From assembly GCA_035626675.1 (NCBI GenBank), contig DASPNH010000210.1, positions 5,488 to 69,487 on the forward strand: a DNA stretch of 64,000 nt, read 5' to 3'. The notes under the pieces were generated by a model. The model was not told where the DNA came from and ran no database searches. It worked only from the letters and a program-made list of their open reading frames with translations. Position numbers and translations under genes: made by a program. Shown piece after piece: positions 17,634-25,969 of this stretch (position 1 is the stretch's first letter; every line of letters begins with the position of its first letter). This stretch comes from DASPNH01 sp035626675. GTDB lineage: Bacteria; Desulfobacterota; Binatia; UBA1149; CAITLU01.

Positions 17634-17667
17634 GCAAGGCCGCATCGATCTCTCGATGCGGCCTTGC
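17634..17667 (-). terminator. 15-bp hairpin downstream of etfA
   Basis: A perfect 15-bp stem (GCAAGGCCGCATCGA / TCGATGCGGCCTTGC) with a TCTC loop, 59 bases past the etfA stop. It lacks a strong T-tract but is the most stable structure in the gap and probably ends the etfBA transcript. Confidence 0.75.
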
Positions 17668-17725
17668 AGGGAATTGCCGGCGTCGCCTTTCGTGCGGCAG
17701 CGCCGATTGATCGGAGCGGTCCGCG

Positions 17726-18694
17726 TTACTTGGCCAGCCCCTTCACCTTCTCGGTCATCTCCGGCACGAGGGTGAAGAGGTCACCCACCAGGCCGTAGTC
17801 CGAGATCTGGAAGATCGGCGCTTCCGGATCCTTGTTGATCGCGACGATCACCTTCGAATCCTTCATGCCGGCCAGGTGCTGGATGGCGCCCGAGATGCCC
17901 ACGGCGATGTAGAGCGTGGGAGCCACGACCTTGCCGGTCTGCCCGACCTGCAGATCGTTGGGCACGTAGCCCGCGTCCACTGCCGCGCGGCTTGCGCCCA
18001 TGGCGGCGCCGAGCGCGTCGCACAGCGGCTCGAGCACGATCTTGAAGTTCTCGCCGTTCTTCAGGCCGCGGCCGCCCGAGACCACGCGCGCCGCCTCGGT
18101 CAGCACCGGACGGTCGGACTTGGTCTCCTCGATCGACACGAACTTTGCGCCGTTGGCGATGGTGCCCACGTCGACCGACAGCGCCTCCACCGGCGCGCTG
18201 CCGCCCGAGGATGCGTCGAAAGCGGTCGTACGAACCGAGATGATCTTCTTCGGCGCCGCCAGCTCGACGGTGGCAAAGACGTTGCCGGCCCACATCGGGC
18301 GAACCAGCGTGCCGTCGTCGTTGATCTCGGTGACGTCGCTGGCGATGGCGGCGTCCATCGCGGCCGCGAGACGAGGCGCGATGTCCTTGCCCTTGGACGT
18401 GGCTGCGAAGACGACGCTGTCGCAACCCGTGGCCGCGGCAGCGCCCTTGAGCGCGGCCACGGTGATGTCGGCGATGGCGTGATCGAGCGCCGCGTTCTCG
18501 AGGGTTACGACCTTGTCGGCACCGAGCGCCGCAGCCTGCGATGCCACGTCGCCGAGGCCCGTGCCGAGAAGGGCGACGATGGTCTGTCCGCCGCCGGTTG
18601 CAGCTGCCAGCTTCTTGGCCGCGCTTACCGCAACGGCCGTGGCCTTGGGCAGATGGCCGTGCGCATGCTCTCCGTAAACGAGTACGTTGCTCAC
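17726..18694 (-). CDS. etfA: Electron transfer flavoprotein alpha subunit
   Basis: A 322-residue ETF alpha subunit. The FAD-binding C-terminal domain shows SGGRGLKNGENF, GYVPNDLQVGQTGKVVAP, LYIAVGISGAIQHLAG and INKDPEAPIF, all strong signatures of the family. The start is a GTG with AAGGAG about 10 bases upstream. Twelve bases separate it from etfB, so the two form an operon. With EtfB it accepts electrons from acyl-CoA dehydrogenases in the cytoplasm. The membrane Fe-S protein at 6372-8411 is a candidate quinone-side partner. Confidence 0.97.
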   Translation of the reverse strand: MSNVLVYGEHAHGHLPKATAVAVSAAKKLAAATGGGQTIVALLGTGLGDVASQAAALGADKVVTLENAALDHAIADITVAALKGAAAATGCDSVVFAATSKGKDIAPRLAAAMDAAIASDVTEINDDGTLVRPMWAGNVFATVELAAPKKIISVRTTAFDASSGGSAPVEALSVDVGTIANGAKFVSIEETKSDRPVLTEAARVVSGGRGLKNGENFKIVLEPLCDALGAAMGASRAAVDAGYVPNDLQVGQTGKVVAPTLYIAVGISGAIQHLAGMKDSKVIVAINKDPEAPIFQISDYGLVGDLFTLVPEMTEKVKGLAK

Positions 18695-18706
18695 TTCCCT
18701 GTCTCC

Positions 18707-19459
18707 TTACAGAACCTTGGACTCGGTCTGAAGAGCCTTGATCAGCTCGTCGACCGACTCGACCTTGCGACCGCCCTGGCGCGGCGGCGGAGGCGTCAGC
18801 TTCTTGATGCGGATGCGCGGCGTCAGGTCCACGCCGAGGCTGGCCGCATCGATCTCTTCGAGAGGCTTCTTGCGCGCCTTCATGATGCCGGGCAGCGAAG
18901 CGTAGCGCGGCTCGTTCAGGCGAAGGTCGGCGGTGATGATGGCAGGCAGCGGAACCGAAATGGTCTCGAGACCACCGTCGATCTCGCGGACGACTTCGGC
19001 GGAGGCCTTGTCGGCCGACAGCGTCAGCTTGGAGATGAACGTGCCCTGCGGCCAGCCCAGCATCTGCGCGAGCATCTGGCCGACCTCGTTGCTGTCGTCG
19101 TCGATGGCCTGCTTGCCCATGATGACGATGTTCGGCTGCTCCTTCTCGATGATCTTGACCAGGATGCGCGCGACGGCCGTGGTGTCGGGCTTGTCGGCCT
19201 TGACCAGGATCGCGCGGTCGGCGCCCATGGCCAGGCCCGTGCGAAGCTGCTCCTGCGATTCGGCCGCACCGATGGTCACGACGACGACTTCGGCTCCGCC
19301 CTGGTTTTCCTTGATGCGCAGCGCCTCTTCGATGGCGATCTCGTCGAAGGGGTTGACGACCCACTTGATGCCCGCCTCGGCAATCCCATCCCCTGCGGGA
19401 TTGATCTTGATCGAGGACTCGGGGTCCGGCACGCGCTTGGCGGTGACCAGAATCTTCAC
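18707..19459 (-). CDS. etfB: Electron transfer flavoprotein beta subunit
   Basis: A 250-residue ETF beta subunit. The start is a GTG at 19459 (MKILVTAKRVPDP) with GGAGG nine bases upstream; the longer open frame to 19576 lacks both homology and a ribosome site. Characteristic blocks are WVVNPFDEIAIEEALRIKE, the AMP-binding region with GADRAILVK and MGKQAIDDDSNEVGQMLAQML, and the recognition loop IMKARKKPLEEID. It forms the EtfAB heterodimer and is transcribed first in the operon. The upstream gap to 19922 holds palindromic repeats but no clear promoter. Confidence 0.97.
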   Translation of the reverse strand: MKILVTAKRVPDPESSIKINPAGDGIAEAGIKWVVNPFDEIAIEEALRIKENQGGAEVVVVTIGAAESQEQLRTGLAMGADRAILVKADKPDTTAVARILVKIIEKEQPNIVIMGKQAIDDDSNEVGQMLAQMLGWPQGTFISKLTLSADKASAEVVREIDGGLETISVPLPAIITADLRLNEPRYASLPGIMKARKKPLEEIDAASLGVDLTPRIRIKKLTPPPPRQGGRKVESVDELIKALQTESKVL

Positions 19460-19922
19460 GCTGAATTCCTCCCGTGCGCGGACGCGAAGCCCGCGCGAAT
19501 TTCCTGAATTGGCAGTGGCGGAGCAGTACCTGGGAACGCCGGCCCCACCGGCTTGCGAACCCGTGGCGGGTACCATGCGATGCGTTATGACGCAAATGTC
19601 AGTTGCCTGGATACCGGTCGTTCAAAACCCTCCCCGCAGCCTGGTTTCCGCCCTTTTCGCTTTAAGGGGACAGTCCCCTTAAAGCCGTGCGGCACGCTCG
19701 TTCGATGGCGGCAGCGTCCCCTCGAGCGGCGCGCTTTCCGAGGCTTAAGGCGACCTGTCCTGTCGAGTCTCAAGGGGAGTCTTGAGGGGACTGTCCCCTT
19801 AACCGTCCATCCCCGCGAGCGGCGCGGTTTCCTAGTCTTAAGGGGACTGTCCCCTTATCCGTGCCGCGCTGTTTCCGCACGAGGGGACTTTGCCTGCCGG
19901 GGCGTCTCGGCAAAGTTCGGTC
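19460..19922. other. Divergent intergenic region between etfB and the formyltransferase gene
   Basis: 463 bases without a gene. The right half is filled with three TTAAGGGGAC-type palindromes (19662-19857). The left half should hold the etfBA promoter, but no confident -35/-10 pair was found. The etfB ribosome-binding site GGGAGG lies at its left edge. Confidence 0.5.
19662..19857. repeat. TTAAGGGGAC palindrome cluster, locus 3
   Basis: Three copies of the short palindrome TTAAGGGGAC(A/T)GTCCCCTTAA lie at 19662-19682, about 19785-19802 and 19839-19857, with a degenerate copy at about 19744-19775. The same unit recurs at 52641-52682. Each would form a hairpin on either strand. Confidence 0.9.
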
Positions 19923-20855
19923 ATGGCCAAGATCGTCGTGTTCGGGCAGGCCCAGTTCGGGCAGCGGGTGTTCGAGGAAGTTTCGGCGCGAGGGCATGAG
20001 GTCACCGCCGTGTGCGTGCCGCCGGACGTGCCGGGCCGGCCCGAGGATCCGCTCAAGACCGCTGCGTCCGCGCGCGGCACCCGCATCGTCCAGCGGCGCT
20101 CGTACCGCGACGCCGAGGCTCCTGCGCAGGTTGCCGCCGAGTCGGCCGACCTCGGCGTGCTGGCCTACGTCACCCAGATCATCCCCCGCGCCATCCTGGA
20201 TGCCCCGCGCCTGGCATCGATCTGTTTTCATCCGTCGCTGCTGCCGGCCTACCGCGGCGGCTCGGCCATCAACTGGCAGCTCATCAACGGCGAGACCGTC
20301 GGCGGGGTGACGCTGTTTCGACCCGACGATGGAATCGACGAAGGCCCGATCTACCTGCAGCGCCGGATCGAAATCGGGCCGGACGACTCGGCCGGCTCCT
20401 ACTACTACGCGCGGGTCTTCGATGCGGGCGTGGCCGCCACCCTGGACTGCATCGAGCTGTTGTTGTCGGGAAAGGCGCAGCCGCGCGTGCAGGACGAGTC
20501 GCTGGCGACCTACGAGCCCCTGTGCCGCGACGAGCACGCGGTGGTGGACTGGTCGCTGCCGGCGCAGAGGCTGCACGACCTGATCCGCGGCTGCGATCCG
20601 TCGCCGGGCGCGCATTGCCGGCACGGCGAGCTGCAGGTGCGCCTGTACGGTTCCCGCATCGCGTCGCGCGAAGCCACCGGTGCCGAGGCGGGAACCGTAT
20701 TGGCGATCGACGAGACGGGCCTGACGGTGGCGGCGGGGCAGGGCAGCGTGCTGGTCCAGAAGATGGCGGCAGGAGCAAAGAAGGTTGCGGCGGGGGAGGC
20801 GGCAGCGGCGGCAGGGATCGAGCCCGGCGCCCGACTCTCGAACGGCAGGCCCTGA
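19923..20855 (+). CDS. Formyltransferase-fold protein, like the hydrolase domain of 10-formyl-THF dehydrogenase
   Basis: A 310-residue protein. Start at MAKIVVFGQAQFG; the longer frame to 19890 runs through unrelated sequence. The core HPSLLPAYRGGSAINWQ with His103 and DDGIDEGPIYLQ with Asp139 are the folate-site residues of the formyl_transf_N family. The Asn found in Met-tRNA formyltransferase (N-x-H) is Cys101 here. Together with GHEVTAVCVPPDVPG and PDDSAGSYYYARVF, the protein resembles the N-terminal domain of ALDH1L1-type enzymes more than Fmt. A C-terminal OB-like segment follows (about 205-300). Possible activities are formyl-THF hydrolysis or formyl transfer to a small molecule. It lacks the ACP-like and aldehyde dehydrogenase domains. 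Confidence 0.8.
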   Translation: MAKIVVFGQAQFGQRVFEEVSARGHEVTAVCVPPDVPGRPEDPLKTAASARGTRIVQRRSYRDAEAPAQVAAESADLGVLAYVTQIIPRAILDAPRLASICFHPSLLPAYRGGSAINWQLINGETVGGVTLFRPDDGIDEGPIYLQRRIEIGPDDSAGSYYYARVFDAGVAATLDCIELLLSGKAQPRVQDESLATYEPLCRDEHAVVDWSLPAQRLHDLIRGCDPSPGAHCRHGELQVRLYGSRIASREATGAEAGTVLAIDETGLTVAAGQGSVLVQKMAAGAKKVAAGEAAAAAGIEPGARLSNGRP

Positions 20856-20897
20856 GCCGGCGTTTGACACCTGCGAAACGGCGTTTAAGCAGGAGCG

Positions 20898-20951
20898 AAA
20901 AACGGGGTCAGGCACCTTTTCGGCCGCCGAAAGGTGCCGGACCCCGTTTTT
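20898..20951. repeat. GGGGTCAG palindrome, locus 4
   Basis: AAAAACGGGGTC (20898-20909) pairs with GACCCCGTTTTT (20940-20951), with a nested GGCACCTTTT/AAAGGTGCC arm. It lies between the formyltransferase stop and the ribosome-binding site of the XRE regulator, so it forms part of that gene's 5' leader. Confidence 0.92.
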
Positions 20952-20966
20952 GCCAGGAGCACCGCC

Positions 20967-21554
20967 ATGCCGAGAGCCAGTCTGGGAAGCGAGCTCGAGC
21001 AGTACCGCATCGGTGATCGCGTGCGGCGCCTTCGCCGTGGCCGCGCGATGGGACTGGTCGAGCTCGGCCGCCACACCGGTCTTTCGTCGGCGATGCTGTC
21101 GAAGATCGAGAACGGCAAGAGCGTGCCCACTCTCTCGACGCTCACGCGCATCGCGATGGTGTTCAGCGTGGGGCTCGAGCACTTCTTCCGCCCCGAGCAT
21201 GACCGTCCGGTCTGCGCGATCGTGCGCCAGCGCGAACGCATGCGTTTTCCCGACGATTCGAACACGAAGAGCCCGAGCTACTGGTTCGAAAGCCTCGACT
21301 TCCCCGCCACCGATCGAAAGATGAGCGCCTACGTGGCCGAGATCGAGCCGCAGGAAGAGCCCGGTCGCGCCGCGCACGAGCACGAGGGCTTCGAGCTGCT
21401 CTACGTCATCGAGGGGATTCTCGGACTGTGGCACGACGGCATCGAGCACAAGCTGGTCAAAGGCGACTCCGTCTACTTCGACGCATCGGCCGCCCACGGC
21501 TACCGCCGACTCGGCAGCAAACGCTGCACCGCCATCGTCGTCACGGCGCCATGA
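20967..21554 (+). CDS. XRE-family regulator with C-terminal cupin domain
   Basis: A 195-residue regulator. Start at the ATG behind AGGAGC. Residues about 14-70 form an HTH_3 domain (IGDRVRRLRRGRAMGLVELGRHTGLSSAMLSKIENGK, with the recognition helix around SSAMLSKIE). Residues about 115-190 are a cupin (AHEHEGFELLYVIEG, then GDSVYFDASAAHGYR) with histidines that could hold a metal or ligand. Such two-domain regulators usually control polyamine, amino-acid or stress genes. The adjacent formyltransferase gene is a candidate target, but no operator was seen. A repeat hairpin (20898-20951) occupies the leader. Confidence 0.9.
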   Translation: MPRASLGSELEQYRIGDRVRRLRRGRAMGLVELGRHTGLSSAMLSKIENGKSVPTLSTLTRIAMVFSVGLEHFFRPEHDRPVCAIVRQRERMRFPDDSNTKSPSYWFESLDFPATDRKMSAYVAEIEPQEEPGRAAHEHEGFELLYVIEGILGLWHDGIEHKLVKGDSVYFDASAAHGYRRLGSKRCTAIVVTAP

Positions 21555-21682
21555 ACGAACACCACGATCGACGGTAGCATGCCGGCCCTCCGAGCCGTGG
21601 CCGAGTGAGCAGCCACCTGCCGCGATGCACACTCCGGCCGCGGGCCGTCTCGAGCCCGAATCGGCGTGCCTGTCCGCGTCAT

Positions 21683-23038
21683 TCAGAGCTGCAGCGCAAG
21701 ATAGAGCTGGAAGAGGAGGATCGGCTCGTCGTCGCCGAAGGCCTGCTCGGCGCCGCTGCCGGGCATCGCGATGCTGACGACGGGGCTTGCCGAGAAGACG
21801 CTGGTGATGGCCCAGTCCACGTAGAGGTCGATCTCGTCGGCGAAGGAGGAAGCCCGAGCCGGGGCCGCGTTGGCAACGAACGATTGCGGCTCCTCGAGCG
21901 TGAAATGCCAGTACATCGCGCCGGCACCGACGGTTGCCGACAGATCGCCGTGCAGGTGGACGTGATGCACCGTCTGATTGCTGTTGAAGAGGTAGGCTGC
22001 GCCGACGATCTCGGCCTGCGACCACGTACCCCAGCCGCGCTCGAAGTGATCGCCGTAGAAGAGCGGATCGAAGGCCTCCGAGCGCGGCGTGTCGGGGTCG
22101 TCACCACCGAACCACGCGTACCGGTAGCGGAGCCACGGCGTCCATCGCACCGACGACAATCCATACTCGATCTCGGCGTAGCCGGCGTGCGCGCGAACGT
22201 TGGAGGCACGACGGTCGTTGCTCTGGTAGGCGTACTCGAATGCCAGCCGCAGGTCGCGCGACTCCAGCGGATGAGTGACCGCGCGCGCGCTGATCGTGTT
22301 CAGTCCGTCGCGATGCTCGAAACCCCGGTCTGCATCCAGGCTTCGCAGATACAGCAGCGCTACCAGCAGGCGTGACATGCGCCATTCCAGGTTGGCGCCG
22401 GCGACGTGGGCACGGCCATGATCCTCGTCGGCTTCCAGGTAGAAGAGATCGCCGTGCCACGCCCCGTAGGTGGCGCGTGCCAGCGCGGCCAGCGGAAAAG
22501 AGTCGCGCGCGATGAGCTGCACGGTGCCTTCGTCGCGCGCGTCGAAGTTGCCATCCTGGATCAGGAAGCCGTCGCCGATCAGGAGATCCTGACGGCCCAC
22601 CGAAAGCTCGATGCCGTTTGCGCCGGCGGCGAGCCACTGCCGGTCGCTGCGCCAGCCCGCGAACATGTGCTCGAGCTCCACCTCGCCGGTGCTCTCGAAA
22701 GCCGCATCGCCGATGTCGCCGTCGCCGTGACCGAGGCTGGCGATGACGCTGGAGCCGCCGAACAACTCGCCCGTTGCCGGCAGCCTGTAGCGGACCTCGG
22801 CGGATGGCAGAGCGTATATCTCGAGCCAATCCAGCCGTTCCTTGCCGTCGCGCAGCCGTCCGGCGCCGAACCCGGTATTCTCGGCGTGGAAATAGCCGGC
22901 CTCGGCCAGCAGGTGCAGCTCGACCGCGACCGGGCCTCGCTCGGCCAGATGCGCACTGCAAGGTCGGATTGCGAAAAGCGCGAGTGCCGCAGCGATCGCG
23001 GTCATATTGCGCGCCGGCATGAGCAGGCCGCGCATCAT
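21683..23038 (-). CDS. Outer-membrane beta-barrel, alginate-export/porin-like
   Basis: A 451-residue protein. Start chosen at the ATG at 23038, whose ATGA overlaps the ABC-transporter stop; upstream in-frame Mets lie inside that gene. The signal peptide (about 1-29) ends PCSA. The rest is alternating beta strands with many Tyr/Trp residues at ends (WTPWLRYRYAWFGGDD, SEAFDPLFYGDHFERGWGTWSQAEI) and a final aromatic-rich strand ending LALQL. The pattern, including a GRQDLLIGDGFLIQDG block, matches alginate_exp-type barrels. It is the last gene of the SET-ABC-barrel operon and could form the outer-membrane step for what the ABC protein exports. Confidence 0.8.
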   Translation of the reverse strand: MMRGLLMPARNMTAIAAALALFAIRPCSAHLAERGPVAVELHLLAEAGYFHAENTGFGAGRLRDGKERLDWLEIYALPSAEVRYRLPATGELFGGSSVIASLGHGDGDIGDAAFESTGEVELEHMFAGWRSDRQWLAAGANGIELSVGRQDLLIGDGFLIQDGNFDARDEGTVQLIARDSFPLAALARATYGAWHGDLFYLEADEDHGRAHVAGANLEWRMSRLLVALLYLRSLDADRGFEHRDGLNTISARAVTHPLESRDLRLAFEYAYQSNDRRASNVRAHAGYAEIEYGLSSVRWTPWLRYRYAWFGGDDPDTPRSEAFDPLFYGDHFERGWGTWSQAEIVGAAYLFNSNQTVHHVHLHGDLSATVGAGAMYWHFTLEEPQSFVANAAPARASSFADEIDLYVDWAITSVFSASPVVSIAMPGSGAEQAFGDDEPILLFQLYLALQL

Positions 23039-25248
23039 CGGTTCGGACGAAGAAACACTCCGCTTGCGGTGATGCGCGTCTGGGCCAGCGTCTGCAGGTT
23101 CTGGCGAAGCTCGGGTACGCGCCGCAGCAGGTCCTCGAAGCGTTTGCGATTGAGCGAAAGCAGCAGGCACGGCGTCAGCGCTCGCGCCGTCAAGGTGCGC
23201 AGGGCGTCGCGCAGCAGCGCGATCTCTCCGAATGCGTCACCGTCGTCCATGACGCTTACCACCTGCTCGGTGCCATCCTCGAGCGTCTTGCAGGCGGCCA
23301 CGCGGCCACGGACGATGACGTAGAAATTCTCGCCGATGTCGCCCTCGGCGAAGATCTTCCTGCCCGCGTCGTGCTGCTCGCTGACGAACATGTCCGCCAC
23401 GTCCGCGCGCAGAGAGGCCGGGACGTCCTTGAGGATGGGAAGGTCCGCCAGCTTGTCCGCTTCGACGGCGGCATGGTCGCCGGAGGCGCTCATGCGGAAG
23501 CCGTGCTGTTTCTGCCAGAGCCGCGCGTACAACCCTGCGGCGGCCAGAAGCTCCTGGTGCGTTCCCTTCTCGGCGATGGCGCCCTTTTCGAGCACCACGA
23601 TCTGATCGAAGTCCGTCACCGACGCCAGTCGATGCGTCACCGAGATGACGGTACGTCCGCGGCGCAGCCGCGACAGCGTCTGCTGGATGGCGGCCTCGGC
23701 CGACGGATCGAGGGCGCTGGTCGCCTCGTCCAGCACCAGCAGGGCCGGCTCGCGCACGATCGCGCGAGCGATGGCGATGCGCTGGCGCTGCCCGCCCGAC
23801 AGGCGACTGCCGCGCTCGCCAACCACGGTATCGTAGCCCTCGGTCCACCCCTGGATCGTCTCGTGCATTTCGGCTGCGGTTGCCGCGGCCTCGATCTCCT
23901 GATCGGTGGCGCCGGGACGGCCGAGGCGAATGTTCTCGCGAACGCTGGTGTTGAAGAGAAAGCTTTCCTGGAACACGACGGCGGTCTGCGCCCGAAGCGT
24001 CTCCAGCGAGGCCGCGCGCAGGTCCACGCCATCCAGCAGAATCGCGCCGCGGTCGGGATCGTAGAAGCGCAGCAGCAGGCCGAGCATGGTGCTCTTGCCC
24101 GAGCCGCTGGGGCCCACGAATGCAACCGAAGCTCCTGCGGGGATGGTCAGCGAGACCGCGCGCAGGCTGGGCTCACGTCCGTCGTAGCTGAAGGTGACGT
24201 CGTCGTAGAGGACCTCGCGCTGCAGGCGAGGCAGTGGCCGCGGCGCTGCAACGTCGCTGACGCCCGCCGGCTCGTCCAGCAGCTCCTCGATGTGCTGGAG
24301 TGCTCCACTGGACTGCACCAGCGAGGGAACGTACTGGCTGATGTACGTCAGCGAATAGCTGAGCGACAGGAACAGGGCCTGGAACGCCGCCAGCGTGCCG
24401 ATGGAGATCTCGCCGCGGCTGGCGTGCCATGCGCCAACACCGAGGACGGCGACCTGCAGCACGTAGATGGCGATCGTCGCCGAGCGCTCCACCAGTGCAC
24501 CGAGGAAGCCGACGCGAACCGCGCTGTGAACCAGGATGCGGTTGCGTACCTCGAAAGCCGCGTTGGCGCTGCGCGCCAGCGCGAAGGCCTTGACCACGGG
24601 CTGCGCCGCGATGTTCTCCTGGACCTGCGCCAGCGCCTGCGCCTCGTCCTTCTTGCGTCCGAAGCTGGCAGTGGTCGCACGCGGTGCCAGCACGCGCGGC
24701 CCCAGCAGCGACATCGGGAACACCAGCATCGCCAGCATCGCAAGCTTCCAGTCGAGCACGAACAGCAGAATCGAGCTCGCCACCACGTCCAGCGCCGGCA
24801 GCACCGCCCACGGGACGAGGGCGGCGAGAGTCGATTCGATCGTGGTCAGGTCGCCGGAGAACCTCGTCAGGACCTCGCCGGCCTGCGTGCGCGTGTGGAA
24901 GCCGAGCGGCAGCAGCTGCAGATGCTCGAAAAGCTCGCGACGGAGGTCGCCGGCCACGTCGGCGACGATGCGAGCGTAGCGGAAGTCGCGCACCGGCCCG
25001 ATGGCGCCGATGACGACGACGGCGCAGGTCATCGCTGCGAGCACCAGCGGCAGGCGTCCGGTCTGCTCGCCGATCAGGACGTGGTCGACGATGTAGCGGA
25101 AAAAAAGCGGGATGGAGGAGTGAAAGCTCATCTCCATCAGCAGGCACAGCAGGACCACGGCCGAGCTTGCCCGGTAGGGAACGAGTCGCCGCGTCAGGGC
25201 GCCAAGAAAGTTCCCGATGCCGCCGCCCGCTGTGGGCGACGCTGTCAT
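23035..25248 (-). CDS. ABC exporter with C-terminal cyclic-nucleotide-binding domain
   Basis: A 737-residue half-transporter. Residues about 25-320 are a type I exporter membrane domain with six spans. The nucleotide-binding domain has Walker A GPSGSGKST (379-387), signature LSGGQ (483-487), Walker B LLVLDE (503-508) and the switch His539. After residue 600 there is a CRP-like cyclic-nucleotide-binding domain (GDIGENFYVIVRGRV, then GDAFGEIALLRDALRTLTARA), so transport may be gated by a nucleotide second messenger. The start at 25248 overlaps the SET gene stop as ATGA, and the stop overlaps the barrel gene start the same way. The substrate is unknown; homodimer expected. Confidence 0.92.
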   Translation of the reverse strand: MTASPTAGGGIGNFLGALTRRLVPYRASSAVVLLCLLMEMSFHSSIPLFFRYIVDHVLIGEQTGRLPLVLAAMTCAVVVIGAIGPVRDFRYARIVADVAGDLRRELFEHLQLLPLGFHTRTQAGEVLTRFSGDLTTIESTLAALVPWAVLPALDVVASSILLFVLDWKLAMLAMLVFPMSLLGPRVLAPRATTASFGRKKDEAQALAQVQENIAAQPVVKAFALARSANAAFEVRNRILVHSAVRVGFLGALVERSATIAIYVLQVAVLGVGAWHASRGEISIGTLAAFQALFLSLSYSLTYISQYVPSLVQSSGALQHIEELLDEPAGVSDVAAPRPLPRLQREVLYDDVTFSYDGREPSLRAVSLTIPAGASVAFVGPSGSGKSTMLGLLLRFYDPDRGAILLDGVDLRAASLETLRAQTAVVFQESFLFNTSVRENIRLGRPGATDQEIEAAATAAEMHETIQGWTEGYDTVVGERGSRLSGGQRQRIAIARAIVREPALLVLDEATSALDPSAEAAIQQTLSRLRRGRTVISVTHRLASVTDFDQIVVLEKGAIAEKGTHQELLAAAGLYARLWQKQHGFRMSASGDHAAVEADKLADLPILKDVPASLRADVADMFVSEQHDAGRKIFAEGDIGENFYVIVRGRVAACKTLEDGTEQVVSVMDDGDAFGEIALLRDALRTLTARALTPCLLLSLNRKRFEDLLRRVPELRQNLQTLAQTRITASGVFLRPNR

Positions 25249-25829
25249 GGCCTGGTCAGGTAGTTCTTGCGGATCGAGCGCAGCGAGCTCGGGTCGCGCA
25301 GTGCGGATTCGACCTCGAGCTTCTCCTCGAACAGCGTCCACAGGGGTTGCTCGACGCGGCCGATGAACGGAAAGGCCTCCGCCACGACGCGGTCCCAATG
25401 GTCCGCCAGCCGCTCCATGTCATCGGGCTGCACCGTGCCGCGACACTGCGCGAACTCACACGCGCACTCGAAGGGATGGGTCAGGTTGAGCGTGGCGTAG
25501 TCGTCGGTCAGCTCCTCGCCCGGCAGGATGTCGCGTACGGCCAGCTCGAAGTCGTAGCCCGCGCTGAGGCAGTTCGGGTTGCAGGAGTGGTTGAAGAAGC
25601 GCGAGTGGTCCCAGCACAGAATCGACGTGCCGTTGGAGTCGACGAAGGCGTACTTGTCGAGGATCTGCTGATAGGGGCCGGGAAGAGCCGACACCTGCTC
25701 GGGCGTGAAGCTCTGGTCGAGGCGGTCGCGGATCCAGGTGATGGTGCCGCGCGGAATGAGGGCGGTGGCAACCACCCCGAATCCGATGCGGGCCGAGATC
25801 AGACGCAGCTCCGTGTCCGGATGGACCAT
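25245..25829 (-). CDS. SET-domain protein (putative lysine methyltransferase)
   Basis: A 194-residue protein. Start at MVHPDTELRL; the open frame to 25934 runs through the divergent promoter region. It is a compact SET domain: IGFGVVATALIPRGT, the S-adenosylmethionine/active-site motif NHSCNPN (80-86), and GEELTDDY (104-111). A post-SET-like C-x-C-x4-C-R-G cluster (Cys122, Cys124, Cys129) would bind zinc. The C-terminal tail is helical. Bacterial SET proteins methylate protein lysines, but the target is unknown. As first gene of the operon with the ABC-cNMP exporter and barrel it could modify one of those proteins or the exported product. Confidence 0.88.
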   Translation of the reverse strand: MVHPDTELRLISARIGFGVVATALIPRGTITWIRDRLDQSFTPEQVSALPGPYQQILDKYAFVDSNGTSILCWDHSRFFNHSCNPNCLSAGYDFELAVRDILPGEELTDDYATLNLTHPFECACEFAQCRGTVQPDDMERLADHWDRVVAEAFPFIGRVEQPLWTLFEEKLEVESALRDPSSLRSIRKNYLTRP

Positions 25830-25969
25830 GCGGCGCTTCGGTATGGTGAGAATCGAGACAACACAAGAGCGGGCGGCGTGAACGCCGCGCTGCGGGCCGC
25901 TACAATGCTGGACAACGAACGCGGGCTGCGACACGACACGGCCACTTCACGTTCGGAGAGGAAACACCT

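Noticed and set aside
23371..25263. 630-residue open frame on the plus strand
   Set aside because: Antisense to the ABC transporter gene, composition like a shadow frame, no ribosome-binding site.
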